The notes: generated by a model from the sequence alone, not told the origin. Positions 1 to 8,443 are shown, counted from the first letter of the stretch. The stretch is 64,000 nt of DNA from Corynebacterium afermentans subsp. lipophilum (GCF_030408375.1 NZ_CP046530.1:806001-870000), one strand, 5' to 3'. A program made the numbers and translations.

Positions 1-849
1 ATCGTGCACAACAAGTACGTCGTGGAAACGCTGCAGGAGCGCGGCGTGATCTTCGTCGACGAGACCGACGAGGTGCCCGAAGGCGCCCACCTGGTGTTCT
101 CCGCCCACGGCGTCTCCCCGGCGGTGCGCGACTCCGCCAAGAACCGCAACCTGCTCACCCTCGACGCTTCCTGCCCGCTGGTGACCAAGGTGCACAACGA
201 GGCCAAGCGCTTCGCCCGCGACGGCTACCACATCCTGCTTGTCGGCCACGAGGGCCACGAGGAGGTCGAGGGCACCGCCGGTGAGGCTCCGGAGATCACG
301 CACCTTGTCGACGGAGTGGACGGCGTGGACCGCCTGCCCGACTTCCCGGACGACCAGAAGCTGGTGTGGCTGTCCCAGACCACGCTGTCGGTGGACGAGA
401 CCATGCTCATCGTGGACAAGCTGCACGAGCGCTACCCGAACCTGGAAAATCCGCCGAGCGACGACATCTGCTACGCCACCCAGAACCGCCAGGCCGCGGT
501 CAAGGAGATCGCCCCGCGCTGCGAGCTGGTTATCGTGGTCGGCTCCCAGAATTCCTCGAACTCCCGCCGCCTGGTCGAGGTGGCGCTGGAGGCAGGCGCG
601 AAGGAGTCGCACCTGGTGGACTACGCCTCCCAGGTCAAAGACGAGTGGTTCGACGGCGTTTCCACCGTCGGCGTGACCTCGGGCGCGTCCGTACCGGAGA
701 TCCTGGTCAAGGAGCTGGTGGAGGAGCTCGCCCGCCGCGGCTACGCGGATGCGGAGGAAGTGACTACCACCGTGGAGACCATCACGTTCTCCCTGCCGCG
801 CGATCTGCGCCTGCCGCGCCGCGAAACCCCGGCGGTAGCCCAGGGATAG
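1..849 (+). CDS. ispH: 4-hydroxy-3-methylbut-2-enyl diphosphate reductase, 5' end cut by the window
   Basis: This enzyme makes IPP and DMAPP from HMBPP in the last step of the MEP isoprenoid pathway, using a [4Fe-4S] cluster. The reading frame is open from base 1 and the visible 282 residues begin inside the protein at the I-V-H-N-K motif, so roughly the first 45 residues lie upstream. Family marks include the [17 protein letters not shown] and [12 protein letters not shown] blocks, the [12 protein letters not shown] block, the CYATQNRQ block with a cluster cysteine, and the [11 protein letters not shown] substrate-binding block. It converges on the next gene with a 6-base gap. The cytosolic role and identity are secure; only the start is unseen. 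Confidence 0.96.
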   Translation: MVHNKYVVETLQERGVIFVDETDEVPEGAHLVFSAHGVSPAVRDSAKNRNLLTLDASCPLVTKVHNEAKRFARDGYHILLVGHEGHEEVEGTAGEAPEITHLVDGVDGVDRLPDFPDDQKLVWLSQTTLSVDETMLIVDKLHERYPNLENPPSDDICYATQNRQAAVKEIAPRCELVIVVGSQNSSNSRRLVEVALEAGAKESHLVDYASQVKDEWFDGVSTVGVTSGASVPEILVKELVEELARRGYADAEEVTTTVETITFSLPRDLRLPRRETPAVAQG

Positions 850-855
850 AGCGCC

Positions 856-1533
856 TTACCCCTTGTAGAGGTCCTCGCCGAGCCGGTCCGCAATCGAAGT
901 GGAGCCGGACCGCGGGGACTTTTTCTGTACCCGCTCGGTCCGCTCGGTCCGCTTTGTGCTGCGTTCGGTATCCGCGCGCCGCAAAAGCTCGTCCACCGAC
1001 ACGGCCTTGGCGCGCTCGCGGGCGCGGCGGCCTTCAGAATTCGTGCGGCGGTTGCTGCGGTTGATCCGGGTGCGCTCAGCGGTTTCGCGGCGCACGAGCT
1101 GTTCGTTGTGGCGCTTGATCAAGCGGATGCGCACGACCGCAATGATGATGGAGCCCAGCGTGACGGCGAACAGCACGGGGAATAGCTCGGTGACCGGGTA
1201 GAACACCAGGAGCAGCGCGGCCTTGCCTGAGGAGCCTCCTGCTGCGATCTGGTCGCGCGACATCACCCAGCCGGCGATGACCACCGCGGTGACGAACAAG
1301 ATCGGTGCGCTGGCCACGTTGAGGAACAGGCCGCGCGGGTTGACCAGGGTGGACACCACGATCACCGCGACGGCGTAGAGGGTCAGAAACGGCCAGCCGA
1401 TCACGCCGGTGGACAGTGAAAGTAGCACGCCGGTAAACAGTGCGGCGAAAACGATGCCAATGCCGGACCCCGTGGGCAACCCGTGAAACGTTGCGGACGG
1501 GGAGGTTGAGTTCCGGTGAGAGACATGCGACAC
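856..1533 (-). CDS. DUF6542 family membrane protein
   Basis: A corynebacterial membrane protein of unknown function, about 225 residues. The N-terminal half has about four hydrophobic segments (GIGIVFAALFTGVLL, WPFLTLYAVAVIVVSTLV, APILFVTAVVIAGWV, ELFPVLFAVTLGSIIIAVV). The C-terminal half is a charged cytoplasmic tail rich in Arg and Lys. I chose the GTG at 1533 because the frame upstream of it only overlaps rmuC, which stops 11 bases away, and the protein character changes there. Its position between ispH and the rmuC/ychF cluster is, as I recall, conserved in Corynebacterium. No catalytic motif is visible. Confidence 0.75.
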   Translation of the reverse strand: MSHVSHRNSTSPSATFHGLPTGSGIGIVFAALFTGVLLSLSTGVIGWPFLTLYAVAVIVVSTLVNPRGLFLNVASAPILFVTAVVIAGWVMSRDQIAAGGSSGKAALLLVFYPVTELFPVLFAVTLGSIIIAVVRIRLIKRHNEQLVRRETAERTRINRSNRRTNSEGRRARERAKAVSVDELLRRADTERSTKRTERTERVQKKSPRSGSTSIADRLGEDLYKG

Positions 1534-1544
1534 GCCAGACGAGT

Positions 1545-2591
1545 CTACTCCCCGGTGTCCTCGGCGGCGTGCCGGGCACGCGAAGAGACCGGTTTCAGTG
1601 CCGGGGCCTCGCCACGTCGCGACGGCACCTGCGCCTCTTCGAGCTTGCGGGCGGTGACCATGACGCGCGAATCCATCGACGCCAGCGTGGCGTTGTACGC
1701 CTCCACCGCCTTGTCCAGCGAAGCGCCGACCCGGTTGTAGTGCTCCGCCATGGTGGCAAGGCGCTGGTGCAGCTGGCCACCTAAGCGCTGGATCTCCTTC
1801 GCTGCGTGGTTCAGCGATTCCTGGCGCCACCCCAGCGCCACTGTGCGCAGCAGCGCGAACAGGGTGGTGGGGGTGGCGATGACCACGTCTCGGGCAAAGG
1901 CGTAGTCCAAAAGCTCGGGGTCGATGGAAAGCGCGGCGTCCAGAAACGGGTCCGCCGGCACGAACAGCACCACGAACTCCGGGGTGGGCTGGAACGCCTC
2001 GATGTAGGACTTCGCCGACAAGGTGTCCACGTGCGCGCGCACCAGGTGGGCGTGGCGGCGCATGAACGCCTGGCGCTCCTCCGGGTCCTCGGTGCCGAGC
2101 GCATCCAAATACGCCTGGAAGGGCACCTTCGCGTCGACGACGATGTTTCGGCCCTGTGTGAGGCGGATGATCATGTCGGGGCGGACGCGTGAGCCGTCGA
2201 TAAGCATGTGCTCCTGGGTGTCAAAGTCGACGTGCTCGAGCATCCCGCCGAGTTCAACCACCCGCTCGAGCTGGATTTCGCCCCAGCGGCCGCGGGTCTG
2301 CGGCGAACGCAGGGCGGTGATGAGCTGGTCGGTGCGGTCGCCTAGGCGCGCCGACGTCCGCCCGATCGCCTGCACCTGGCCCGCCAGCGAGGATGCGGAG
2401 ACGGCCTGCTGCTTGTCCATCTCGTCGAGCTGGGCGCGCATGTCTTTCAGTGCGCGGGCGACGGGGCGCAGGTCCTGCGGCGGCTGTTGTGGTGTGGAGC
2501 GGCGCATCCAGGCGGCGCCGGTGAACACGCCGGCGATGAAGCCCGCGAGTAAGCCGGTGGCGAGGAGGAGAAGCACGGTGGCGGTCGACAT
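1545..2591 (-). CDS. rmuC: RmuC family DNA recombination protein
   Basis: RmuC proteins are nuclease-fold proteins proposed to limit rearrangement at inverted repeats. This 348-residue protein starts with a single membrane-spanning segment (VLLLLATGLLAGFIAGVF). A coiled coil follows (LKDMRAQLDEMDKQQ) and then the RmuC core: RGRWGEIQLERVVELGGML, RPDMIIRLTQGRNIVVDAKVPFQAY, SYIEAFQPTPEFVVLFVP and FALLRTVALGWRQE. Length and domain order match the family. It lies just upstream of the DUF6542 gene on the same strand and may be co-transcribed with it. The C-terminal tail is low in conservation. Confidence 0.93.
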   Translation of the reverse strand: MSTATVLLLLATGLLAGFIAGVFTGAAWMRRSTPQQPPQDLRPVARALKDMRAQLDEMDKQQAVSASSLAGQVQAIGRTSARLGDRTDQLITALRSPQTRGRWGEIQLERVVELGGMLEHVDFDTQEHMLIDGSRVRPDMIIRLTQGRNIVVDAKVPFQAYLDALGTEDPEERQAFMRRHAHLVRAHVDTLSAKSYIEAFQPTPEFVVLFVPADPFLDAALSIDPELLDYAFARDVVIATPTTLFALLRTVALGWRQESLNHAAKEIQRLGGQLHQRLATMAEHYNRVGASLDKAVEAYNATLASMDSRVMVTARKLEEAQVPSRRGEAPALKPVSSRARHAAEDTGE

Positions 2592-2622
2592 GGTTGGAAG
2601 TCAACCACACCGGCCCGACACG

Positions 2623-4014
2623 CTAGCGCTCGGGTTCGCTCAAGTGTTCGCTTTTAGTGGGCTTGTCGGCGCTGTCGCTCGACTGCCACCCGCGCAGCCG
2701 CCCAAGGCCGCTCTCGCGCAGTTTGCGCAGGCTTGAGGTGCCGAAGCGCTCGGTGTGCTCGTCTGCCTCCTCGTCCGCCACAGGGGCGTTGACCCATTCG
2801 CGCTCACCGCGCCACTCCTGGCGTTTGTGCACGGACTCTTTCTCCGCGATCTCCGCGATGACGCGGCCTTCGTCGGTGGCGAACTCGATGTCGTTTGCTC
2901 CCAGCTCGCCGGCGTTGATGCGCAGTACCTCCAGCAGGTAGCGGTACACCACCGCGACCATCGCCGCAGCCGGCACCGCGAGGAAACCGCCGACAAGGCC
3001 GAACAGCGCGCCGCCGACGGTCACCGAGACCAGCACGATCACCGGGTGCAGGTTCATCGCGCGCGATTGCAGCATGGGGGAGAGCACGTTGCCCTCCAGC
3101 TGCTGGGTGGCCAGCACGATCGCCAGCACGATCAACGCCTTCGTGAACCCGAGGGTGACCAGCGCGATCAGCACCGCCAACGCGCCTGCCACCACGGCGC
3201 CGACGATCGGGATGAAGCCCGCCACAAACGTGATCAGCGCCAGCGTGAACGCCATTGGCACGCCCACGATGGCGATGCCGGTGCCGATGACGATCGCGTC
3301 CACCAGCGAGCACACCGCCTGCGCGCGGATGAACCCGGACAGGGTGTTCCAGGCGCGGGTGAGCAGCTCCGTCAGGTACAGGCCGGTGCGGCCGCCGGTG
3401 GCGGAGCGCAGCCACGGCAGGAAGCGGTGCCCGTCCTTGAGGAAGAAGAAGGTGAGCACGACCAGCACCATCAGCGTCACCGACAGCCCGGCCGCGGTGT
3501 TGATGCCGGAGAACACCCCGCCGGCTATCGCGCCCGCCTGGTTCTGGATCCACTGCGTGATCTCGTCGACGCCCTCGTTGAGGTTCTCCGGATCCAGGTT
3601 CAGCGGCGGGCCCTGCGCCCACAGCTGCAGGCGCTGGATGCCCTCGAGGGCCTGGATGTACAGCAGGCGGGACTGCCCCACGATGTCCGGGGCGATGAGC
3701 ATGCCGATAAACGCCAGCACCCCGAAGAACAGCAGCATCGTCAAAAGGGCTGCCAGGCCGGCGGGGACCTTGTGGCGTCGTAAAGCAGCTGCGATGGGGG
3801 CGAGCACGGTGCACACGATGAGCGCGAGCACGACCGGCAAAATGCCCGCCCAAAACGCGCCGATGAGCTGGCCCACCGCGTACAAAAACACGGCGATGAC
3901 CAGGATGCGCAGCGTGAACTTCGCCGCGGAAGCGATCCAGTCGTTGAACACAACGTTGCGGTCCACGCGGTCGTCGCGCACGGGGGTCTGGATCGGTTCA
4001 CTCACGCGCACCAT
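2623..4014 (-). CDS. AI-2E family transporter (PerM-like permease)
   Basis: A multi-pass membrane protein of about 463 residues in the AI-2E/PerM exporter family. Members have been tied to autoinducer-2 export and Na+/H+ exchange, and the substrate here cannot be read from sequence. There are about eight hydrophobic segments, with the family's TLSGFIRAQAVCSLVDAIVIGTGIAIVGVP and LEGNVLSPMLQSRAMNLHP regions. The C-terminal tail of about 90 residues is charged and probably cytoplasmic. The ATG at 4014 is preferred; an in-frame ATG at 4029 would add five residues. It is divergent from ychF, with the two promoters in the short gap between them. Confidence 0.88.
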   Translation of the reverse strand: MVRVSEPIQTPVRDDRVDRNVVFNDWIASAAKFTLRILVIAVFLYAVGQLIGAFWAGILPVVLALIVCTVLAPIAAALRRHKVPAGLAALLTMLLFFGVLAFIGMLIAPDIVGQSRLLYIQALEGIQRLQLWAQGPPLNLDPENLNEGVDEITQWIQNQAGAIAGGVFSGINTAAGLSVTLMVLVVLTFFFLKDGHRFLPWLRSATGGRTGLYLTELLTRAWNTLSGFIRAQAVCSLVDAIVIGTGIAIVGVPMAFTLALITFVAGFIPIVGAVVAGALAVLIALVTLGFTKALIVLAIVLATQQLEGNVLSPMLQSRAMNLHPVIVLVSVTVGGALFGLVGGFLAVPAAAMVAVVYRYLLEVLRINAGELGANDIEFATDEGRVIAEIAEKESVHKRQEWRGEREWVNAPVADEEADEHTERFGTSSLRKLRESGLGRLRGWQSSDSADKPTKSEHLSEPER

Positions 4015-4099
4015 TGTGCCCCATTGCATTTCGCTTTGCGACGGCCCACCTCACGGCCCCCTCCGAACCTCGCACAAGCCTCCGCTAGGATGTTGCGAC

Positions 4100-5188
4100 G
4101 TGAGCCTTACTCTTGGAATTGTCGGTCTGCCCAACGTTGGCAAGTCCACCCTGTTTAACGCCCTGACGCGCAACGAGGTGCTTGCCGCGAACTACCCGTT
4201 CGCCACCATCGAGCCCAACGTGGGCCTGGTGGAGCTGCCGGATCCGCGCCTGGACCGCCTGGCGGAGATCTTCGACTCGGAGCGCGTGCTGCCCGCCACG
4301 GTGTCCTTCGTGGACATCGCCGGCATTGTCAAGGGCGCCTCCGAAGGCGAAGGTATGGGCAACGCGTTTCTGGCCAACATCCGCGAGGCGGACGCGATCT
4401 GCCAGGTCGTGCGCGCGTTTTCCAACGACAACGTCATCCACGTCGACGGCAAAGTCGACCCATCCTCGGACATCGAGGTCATCAACACCGAGCTGATCCT
4501 CGCCGACTTGCAGACCATTGAAAAGGCCCTGCCGCGCCTGGAAAAGGACGGCCGCAAGGACAAGGACGTCGCCGCCCAGGCCGAGGAAGCCAAGAAGGCC
4601 CAGGCCGTGCTCGAGGACGGCCGCACGCTCTTCGCCGCCGCCAAGGGCGGGGAAGTGGACCTTGCGCTGCTGCACCACCTGCACCTGATGACGGCGAAGC
4701 CGTTCCTCTACGTGTTCAACTCCGACGAGGACGTCCTCACCGACGACGCGCGCAAGCAGGAGCTGCGCGACCTGGTCGCCCCCGCCGAGGCGGTGTTCCT
4801 GGACGCCCAGACTGAGACCGAGCTGCTCGAGCTTGACGACGAAGACGCCGCCGAGCTCCTCGCCGCCGTCGGCCAGGACGAGCCGGGCCTGCAGACCCTG
4901 GCCAAGGCCGGCTTTGACACCCTTGGCCTGCAGACCTACCTCACCGCAGGCCCGAAGGAGGCCCGCGCCTGGACGATCCGCAAGGGCGACACCGCCCCGA
5001 AGGCCGCCGGCGTGATCCACTCCGACTTTGAAAAGGGCTTCATCAAGGCCGAGATCGTCGGCTTCGACGACCTGGACGCAGCCGGCTCCATGGCCGACGC
5101 CCGCGCCGCCGGCAAGGTCCGCCAGGAAGGCAAGGATTACGTCATGGTCGACGGTGACGTCGTGGAGTTTCGTTTCAATGTAACCTAA
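4100..5188 (+). CDS. ychF: Redox-responsive ATPase YchF (Obg family), C-terminus altered by element insertion
   Basis: YchF is a conserved P-loop protein of the Obg family that prefers ATP and binds ribosomes. The 362-residue protein starts at a GTG giving V-S-L-T-L-G-I-V-G. It has the G1 motif GLPNVGKST, the FATIEPNVG switch region, the DIAGIVKGAS G3 motif, a coiled-coil arm near residues 130-210 and a C-terminal TGS domain (LGLQTYLTAG onward). The last residues are V-E-F-R-F-N-V-T, one residue longer than the V-E-F-K-F-N-V ends encoded by three of the downstream copies. The 3' end is the left boundary of the accessory array, so the last two codons probably come from the inserted DNA. Confidence 0.96.
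   Translation: MSLTLGIVGLPNVGKSTLFNALTRNEVLAANYPFATIEPNVGLVELPDPRLDRLAEIFDSERVLPATVSFVDIAGIVKGASEGEGMGNAFLANIREADAICQVVRAFSNDNVIHVDGKVDPSSDIEVINTELILADLQTIEKALPRLEKDGRKDKDVAAQAEEAKKAQAVLEDGRTLFAAAKGGEVDLALLHHLHLMTAKPFLYVFNSDEDVLTDDARKQELRDLVAPAEAVFLDAQTETELLELDDEDAAELLAAVGQDEPGLQTLAKAGFDTLGLQTYLTAGPKEARAWTIRKGDTAPKAAGVIHSDFEKGFIKAEIVGFDDLDAAGSMADARAAGKVRQEGKDYVMVDGDVVEFRFNVT
5162..5188 (+). repeat. ychF-tail copy 1, left attachment-like junction
   Basis: These bases are the real end of ychF and read V-E-F-R-F-N-V-T-stop. They share the core TTCAATGT (5174-5181) with copies 2, 3 and 5. Bases to the left belong to the chromosome. Bases to the right of the core (AACCTAA) resemble copy 2 (TAGCTAA) more than copies 3-5, so this is a hybrid junction. 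Confidence 0.75.
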
Positions 5189-5208
5189 ATACGCTATGAA
5201 TAGCGTAT
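5189..5208. promoter_or_regulatory. Perfect inverted repeat at the recombinase start
   Basis: Two 8-base arms, ATACGCTA and TAGCGTAT, flank a TGAA loop. The repeat lies directly between the ychF stop and the ATG of the recombinase fragment and overlaps that ATG. It could be a regulatory operator or part of the recombinase-binding half-site. It has no T tract on either side, so it is not a typical terminator. Confidence 0.5.
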
Positions 5209-5611
5209 GACTACACGCGCTGCTATTTACCTCCGTATCTCGTTAGATGCTGCCATGGACGGCCTCGCCATCGACCGGCAGCGTCAGGACTGCGAAGCCC
5301 TCGCCGAGCAACGCGGCTGGGACGTCGTGCATACCTACGTCGATCAATCGATCTCTGCATCAAAGAAGGACGTGGACCGTCCCGACTACGACGCGATGGT
5401 GGCGTCCTTTGAGCGCGGCGAGATCGACGGATTCTGGAACGCTAAGGCGCGTTCTTATTTCACCGTGAATCGGTGCCATACTTCGACTGTGACCGTCAAC
5501 GGCAGAACGCAACGAAGCATCAACACCCGCGGCGGCCAGAAGTCGATCGCCGAGCTTTCGGCAACGAATTTGCCGGGCACTAAGGACAGCTACTACTACA
5601 ACTTCTGCTAG
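5207..5611 (+). CDS. Chimeric ORF: serine recombinase N-terminus fused to lactococcin-972-type bacteriocin C-terminus
   Basis: The 134-codon frame has two unrelated parts. Residues 1-74 match the catalytic N-terminus of serine recombinases: Y-L-R-I-S with the nucleophile Ser12, I-D-R-Q-R-Q-D-C, and Y-V-D-Q-S-I-S-A-S-K-K. They stop at F-E-R-G-E-I-D, where the family would continue into the C-W-D-L-D-R-L block. Residues 75-134 instead match the mature end of lactococcin-972-type peptides and finish in D-S-Y-Y-Y-N-F-C. The next gene follows after 5 bases. The fusion looks like a deletion joining a recombinase gene to a bacteriocin gene. Whether it is translated and whether the product does anything is unknown; it lacks a secretion signal. 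Confidence 0.8.
   Translation: MTTRAAIYLRISLDAAMDGLAIDRQRQDCEALAEQRGWDVVHTYVDQSISASKKDVDRPDYDAMVASFERGEIDGFWNAKARSYFTVNRCHTSTVTVNGRTQRSINTRGGQKSIAELSATNLPGTKDSYYYNFC
5429..5611 (+). pseudogene. Lactococcin-972 family bacteriocin, 5' end lost
   Basis: About 60 codons remain of a bacteriocin in the lactococcin 972 family, whose members block septum formation by binding lipid II. Lactococcin 972 itself ends in S-F-Y-Y-N-F-W and has a K-T-H-S-A-T-V region. Here the matching parts are C-H-T-S-T-V-T-V-N-G-R-T-Q-R-S and the terminal Y-Y-Y-N-F-C. The Sec signal peptide and about the first ten residues of the mature part are missing. Identification rests on the C-terminal pattern plus the two following genes, which are the family's usual partners. 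Confidence 0.75.
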
Positions 5612-5616
5612 AACTC

Positions 5617-7623
5617 ATGCGCATTCGACCCCTAGTACTTGGGCTTTTGAGCCTACTTCTTGCTGCAGTCATCGCGACTACTGGGTGGCTGCTGACAGCC
5701 CTGGTTGACTCCACCAAGCCCTTGTCCTTAGGGGTCGAATCAACCTTTAGTCTTGACTACGTCGAGCCTAAGACTTCACTCGCGGAGGAACTTGAGTCAG
5801 ACTACGCACCGACGGTAATCCGTAACTCACTGGTTTCATTGGCCGAGCAGAACGGCTACTCCATCTACCGGCTGACTGGCACCGATGACGCAAGCGGGAC
5901 TTCCCACGAGGTTTTCATCCCGCTGGAGCAAAATTATCCAGCACCGGAACGCATTCCCCGGCTCAACCGGCCGGATGCCTTGAGCCAAGCGTCCAGTGAG
6001 CTTGGGTCGCTGGATTACCACGGTGACTACGTCTTGGTTCCCAAAGCAACGGGTGGCAATGCGAACCACTTCTACGAATCGGCCAGGAATGACGGGCTCA
6101 GGCTAAGCGAAAAGACGCAGTTCCTTCACCTCATCCAATCGGTCGTATTCCGCCTGCCCGCGTTGGTGGCGATCCTGTTTCTATTTGTCGTTTCCCTTTT
6201 TGCCCTGGTATTTGTTCTTCGGGTTTCCGGTCTTAGATTGGCAGCGCTGCGCACAATAAATGGCGGGCACCGCAGTCAAAAAGGCAATTGGCGGCAATGG
6301 GCCTTTGTCATCCTCCCACACCTAGTTCTCATTGGCCTTGCGAGTACATTCCTCGCCCGCCAAGGAAGCTATTCTTTTGCCTTCCTGTTCCTCAGGTTCT
6401 ACGCCGCCGGGATAGGCTTGGCCCTGGCCACCACCGGTTTGGCCGTAGCCGTCACCGCCCCATTGTTGCGCCGCGCAGTAGCGCTGCTGGGGCAGCGTGC
6501 CCCCGCAGAGAAGGCGGCGGGAAAAGCGCTGAAAGTAATTTCGGTCTTTACCTGCGTGACCTTTGTAGCAGCGGGTCTTAGCTCAGCGGCTGCGCTCCGC
6601 TCCTACCAGCAGGAATCCGAGGCCCAGCAGACCTGGAAATCTCTCGCGGAGTTTGGAGCCTTGCATTTTTCAGCCAACTTCGACGGCCCTGCTGGCCGCG
6701 CGGAAGGAGGCGAGCTCTTGCCGCCCAGTGTGCAGCAGAACTTCCGCGACTTCGCGCTCAGCTGGGAACGGGAGCACGGGGCTGTCCTCAGCCATACTTT
6801 GCCGAAAGAAGGTACCGGTGTGCCGGACTCCTGCCCCGTGGCACTTGCTAACCGCCAATGGCACGATCTGCAGGATTATCAGTTCCGTCCCGGAGACGAC
6901 AACCACTCGGTCGACTATTCCGCAGCCCAAGAGCATTTCGCAGCTTCCGTGGATCTGTGGGCTCAGGAATCCGGCGACCTGCTCCTTAAGTCTGCGCAAA
7001 TTGGTCCGGTCAGTGCCGATCATGCGGTCGGATTCATTAGTGGAACAATGTCGGGGGAACTGGTTCCCGGCGATTGTTTTTACGTGCTTGAAACGGACGA
7101 TCTATCCGGCTTCGACGCAGACTTCCTAAGCTCCACAGCTTCGAGTGAAAATTTGCTCTTCGCGGATTTCTCGGAACTGGGTCCAGAACTTACCGCTGCC
7201 GGCCTCGAAGGCTACGTGTACCCGGTACGCGCGGCCGATCGCGGTCTGGCCGAACTAGTAGCCAGCACGGCGCTGTTCTGGCTGAATATCCTGAGCGTCC
7301 TCGGAGCTTTGCTCGCCACGCTTGCGGCCTTGATAGTCCAGGCGCGCATCCAGCTCCGAGTTCACCGTCGCCTCCTGGTACTCCTCCACAGCGCTGGGCA
7401 ATCACCGGACAAAACGATGTGGCGACTATTCAAAAGCCAACTGGTCAGCCTGACAGTTGTCGTCATATTGTCCGTCCTGGCTCCGCTACTGCTTCCCAAC
7501 CCGTTCCTCTACACCTTCACCGCGCTAAGCTGCCTTGTCTTAATCGTCTACCTCGGTTTTGCCCGTCTCAGTATTTCTCAGCACATGTCCGCCTCCCCTA
7601 GGAGTCACAATGTCATTGGCTAG
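5617..7623 (+). CDS. Bacteriocin-associated integral membrane protein (DUF1430 type, lactococcin-972 locus)
   Basis: A 668-residue membrane protein with the layout of the large protein always found between a lactococcin-972 peptide gene and its ABC ATPase. It has a signal-anchor segment (about 7-29), a large outside domain, a block of hydrophobic segments near 177-203, 227-247, 255-285 and 307-328, a second outside domain (about 330-545), and a final group of about three segments between 550 and 655. In this family it is called a putative immunity protein and probably forms the permease for the next gene's ATPase. The ATG lies 5 bases after the bacteriocin stop, and the 3' end overlaps the ATPase gene by 14 bases. 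GC is lower than in the chromosomal neighbours. The frame is intact. Confidence 0.82.
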   Translation: MRIRPLVLGLLSLLLAAVIATTGWLLTALVDSTKPLSLGVESTFSLDYVEPKTSLAEELESDYAPTVIRNSLVSLAEQNGYSIYRLTGTDDASGTSHEVFIPLEQNYPAPERIPRLNRPDALSQASSELGSLDYHGDYVLVPKATGGNANHFYESARNDGLRLSEKTQFLHLIQSVVFRLPALVAILFLFVVSLFALVFVLRVSGLRLAALRTINGGHRSQKGNWRQWAFVILPHLVLIGLASTFLARQGSYSFAFLFLRFYAAGIGLALATTGLAVAVTAPLLRRAVALLGQRAPAEKAAGKALKVISVFTCVTFVAAGLSSAAALRSYQQESEAQQTWKSLAEFGALHFSANFDGPAGRAEGGELLPPSVQQNFRDFALSWEREHGAVLSHTLPKEGTGVPDSCPVALANRQWHDLQDYQFRPGDDNHSVDYSAAQEHFAASVDLWAQESGDLLLKSAQIGPVSADHAVGFISGTMSGELVPGDCFYVLETDDLSGFDADFLSSTASSENLLFADFSELGPELTAAGLEGYVYPVRAADRGLAELVASTALFWLNILSVLGALLATLAALIVQARIQLRVHRRLLVLLHSAGQSPDKTMWRLFKSQLVSLTVVVILSVLAPLLLPNPFLYTFTALSCLVLIVYLGFARLSISQHMSASPRSHNVIG

Positions 7624-8344
7624 CCCCAATCAGTCCCCCACTCTGCCGCCGGAGATTTCCACCTCTCATCTCTGTCTCGCCGCGGAGTCGACTTTTTCTG
7701 TGGGGCGCAGCACGCGGATGGTGAAGAAGTCCCTCGTGGAAAATGCAACGTTTTCCCTACCCGGGCCAGGCTTTGTCGCCATCTGTGGAGCCAGCGGTTC
7801 CGGAAAGACTTTGCTGCTCAACACCTTGGCCGGGCTCCTGCCGCCGGCGGACGGCCTCCTCCGGATAGACGGTGAGAATGCCTCCGCGTGGAGGATGAAG
7901 CGGAGGCGGAGATTCTGGCGAGAACGCGCAGCGATAATCCACCAAGACCACGGAATCATTCCCGAACTAAGCTGCGAAGATAACCTCACCCTCGGACTAT
8001 CCAGGAAGCAATACTCCAAAGAAGAATTGCTGCACTCCCTCGGCGAAGTCGGTCTTGATGTCCCCTTCGACGGGCCGGCAGCTATTCTCAGCGGAGGCGA
8101 GCAGCAGCGGCTGGCGATCGCCCGAGCCCTGCTCCGCGGCGCGGCTTATGTGTTCGCTGACGAGCCGACCGCCTCCCTCGACCCCACTAACCGCGACCAA
8201 GTTATCGCGCTCCTGCGGCGAGCTGCGGACGGGGGCGCACTCGTTCTGGCCGCCACGCACGATGCCGCAGTTATTGCTGCCGCTGACAGCACCTTGCGCA
8301 TCAATGATCGCCAGGTCACAGTCTCCGGCTCTGCGCGGGATTAA
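7610..8344 (+). CDS. ABC transporter ATP-binding protein, lactococcin-972 export group
   Basis: A 244-residue ATPase with Walker A G-A-S-G-S-G-K-T, signature L-S-G-G-E-Q-Q-R-L-A-I-A-R, Walker B V-F-A-D-E-P-T-A-S-L-D and an A-T-H-D switch. The ATG at 7610 follows an AGGAG site by 5 bases and lies inside the end of the membrane protein gene, so translation is probably coupled. In lactococcin-972 loci this protein works with the DUF1430-like membrane protein, in bacteriocin export or in self-protection. The gene is complete even though the bacteriocin gene is broken. Confidence 0.88.
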   Translation: MSLASPNQSPTLPPEISTSHLCLAAESTFSVGRSTRMVKKSLVENATFSLPGPGFVAICGASGSGKTLLLNTLAGLLPPADGLLRIDGENASAWRMKRRRRFWRERAAIIHQDHGIIPELSCEDNLTLGLSRKQYSKEELLHSLGEVGLDVPFDGPAAILSGGEQQRLAIARALLRGAAYVFADEPTASLDPTNRDQVIALLRRAADGGALVLAATHDAAVIAAADSTLRINDRQVTVSGSARD

Positions 8345-8442
8345 ATCGCGATGCCCGCGGCCTTGGCCACCTTCCGGTACCCGGCCGCATGGTCCGCGAC
8401 GCTGGCGTGGGCGTTGAGTCCGCTGGGGTTGTCGAGCACGGG
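8341..8442 (-). pseudogene. C-terminal remnant of an unrecognised protein
   Basis: On the minus strand an open stretch of about 33 codons ends at a TAA sharing bases with the ATPase stop. It reads as an ordinary protein tail (N-A-H-A-S-V-A-D-H-A-A-G-Y-R-K-V-A-K-A-A-G-I-A-I) with high-GC codon use, unlike the bacteriocin genes. It is interrupted upstream by the IS3-like end. I do not recognise the family. It may be the tail of a gene cut by the IS. Confidence 0.35.
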
Positions 8443-8443
8443 C

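Noticed and set aside
856..1830. Long leftward frame of 324 codons starting within rmuC
   Set aside because: The first ~99 codons are Arg/Gly/Pro-rich shadow of rmuC; the real protein starts at the GTG at 1533.
2755..3783. 342-codon rightward frame opposite the AI-2E gene
   Set aside because: Its composition (His, Arg, Gln, Asp-rich repeats) is typical of a high-GC antisense shadow, and it has no ribosome site.
5207..5611. A functional full-length serine integrase for the array
   Set aside because: Only 74 recombinase residues remain, and the rest is replaced by bacteriocin sequence; the second copy is also broken.
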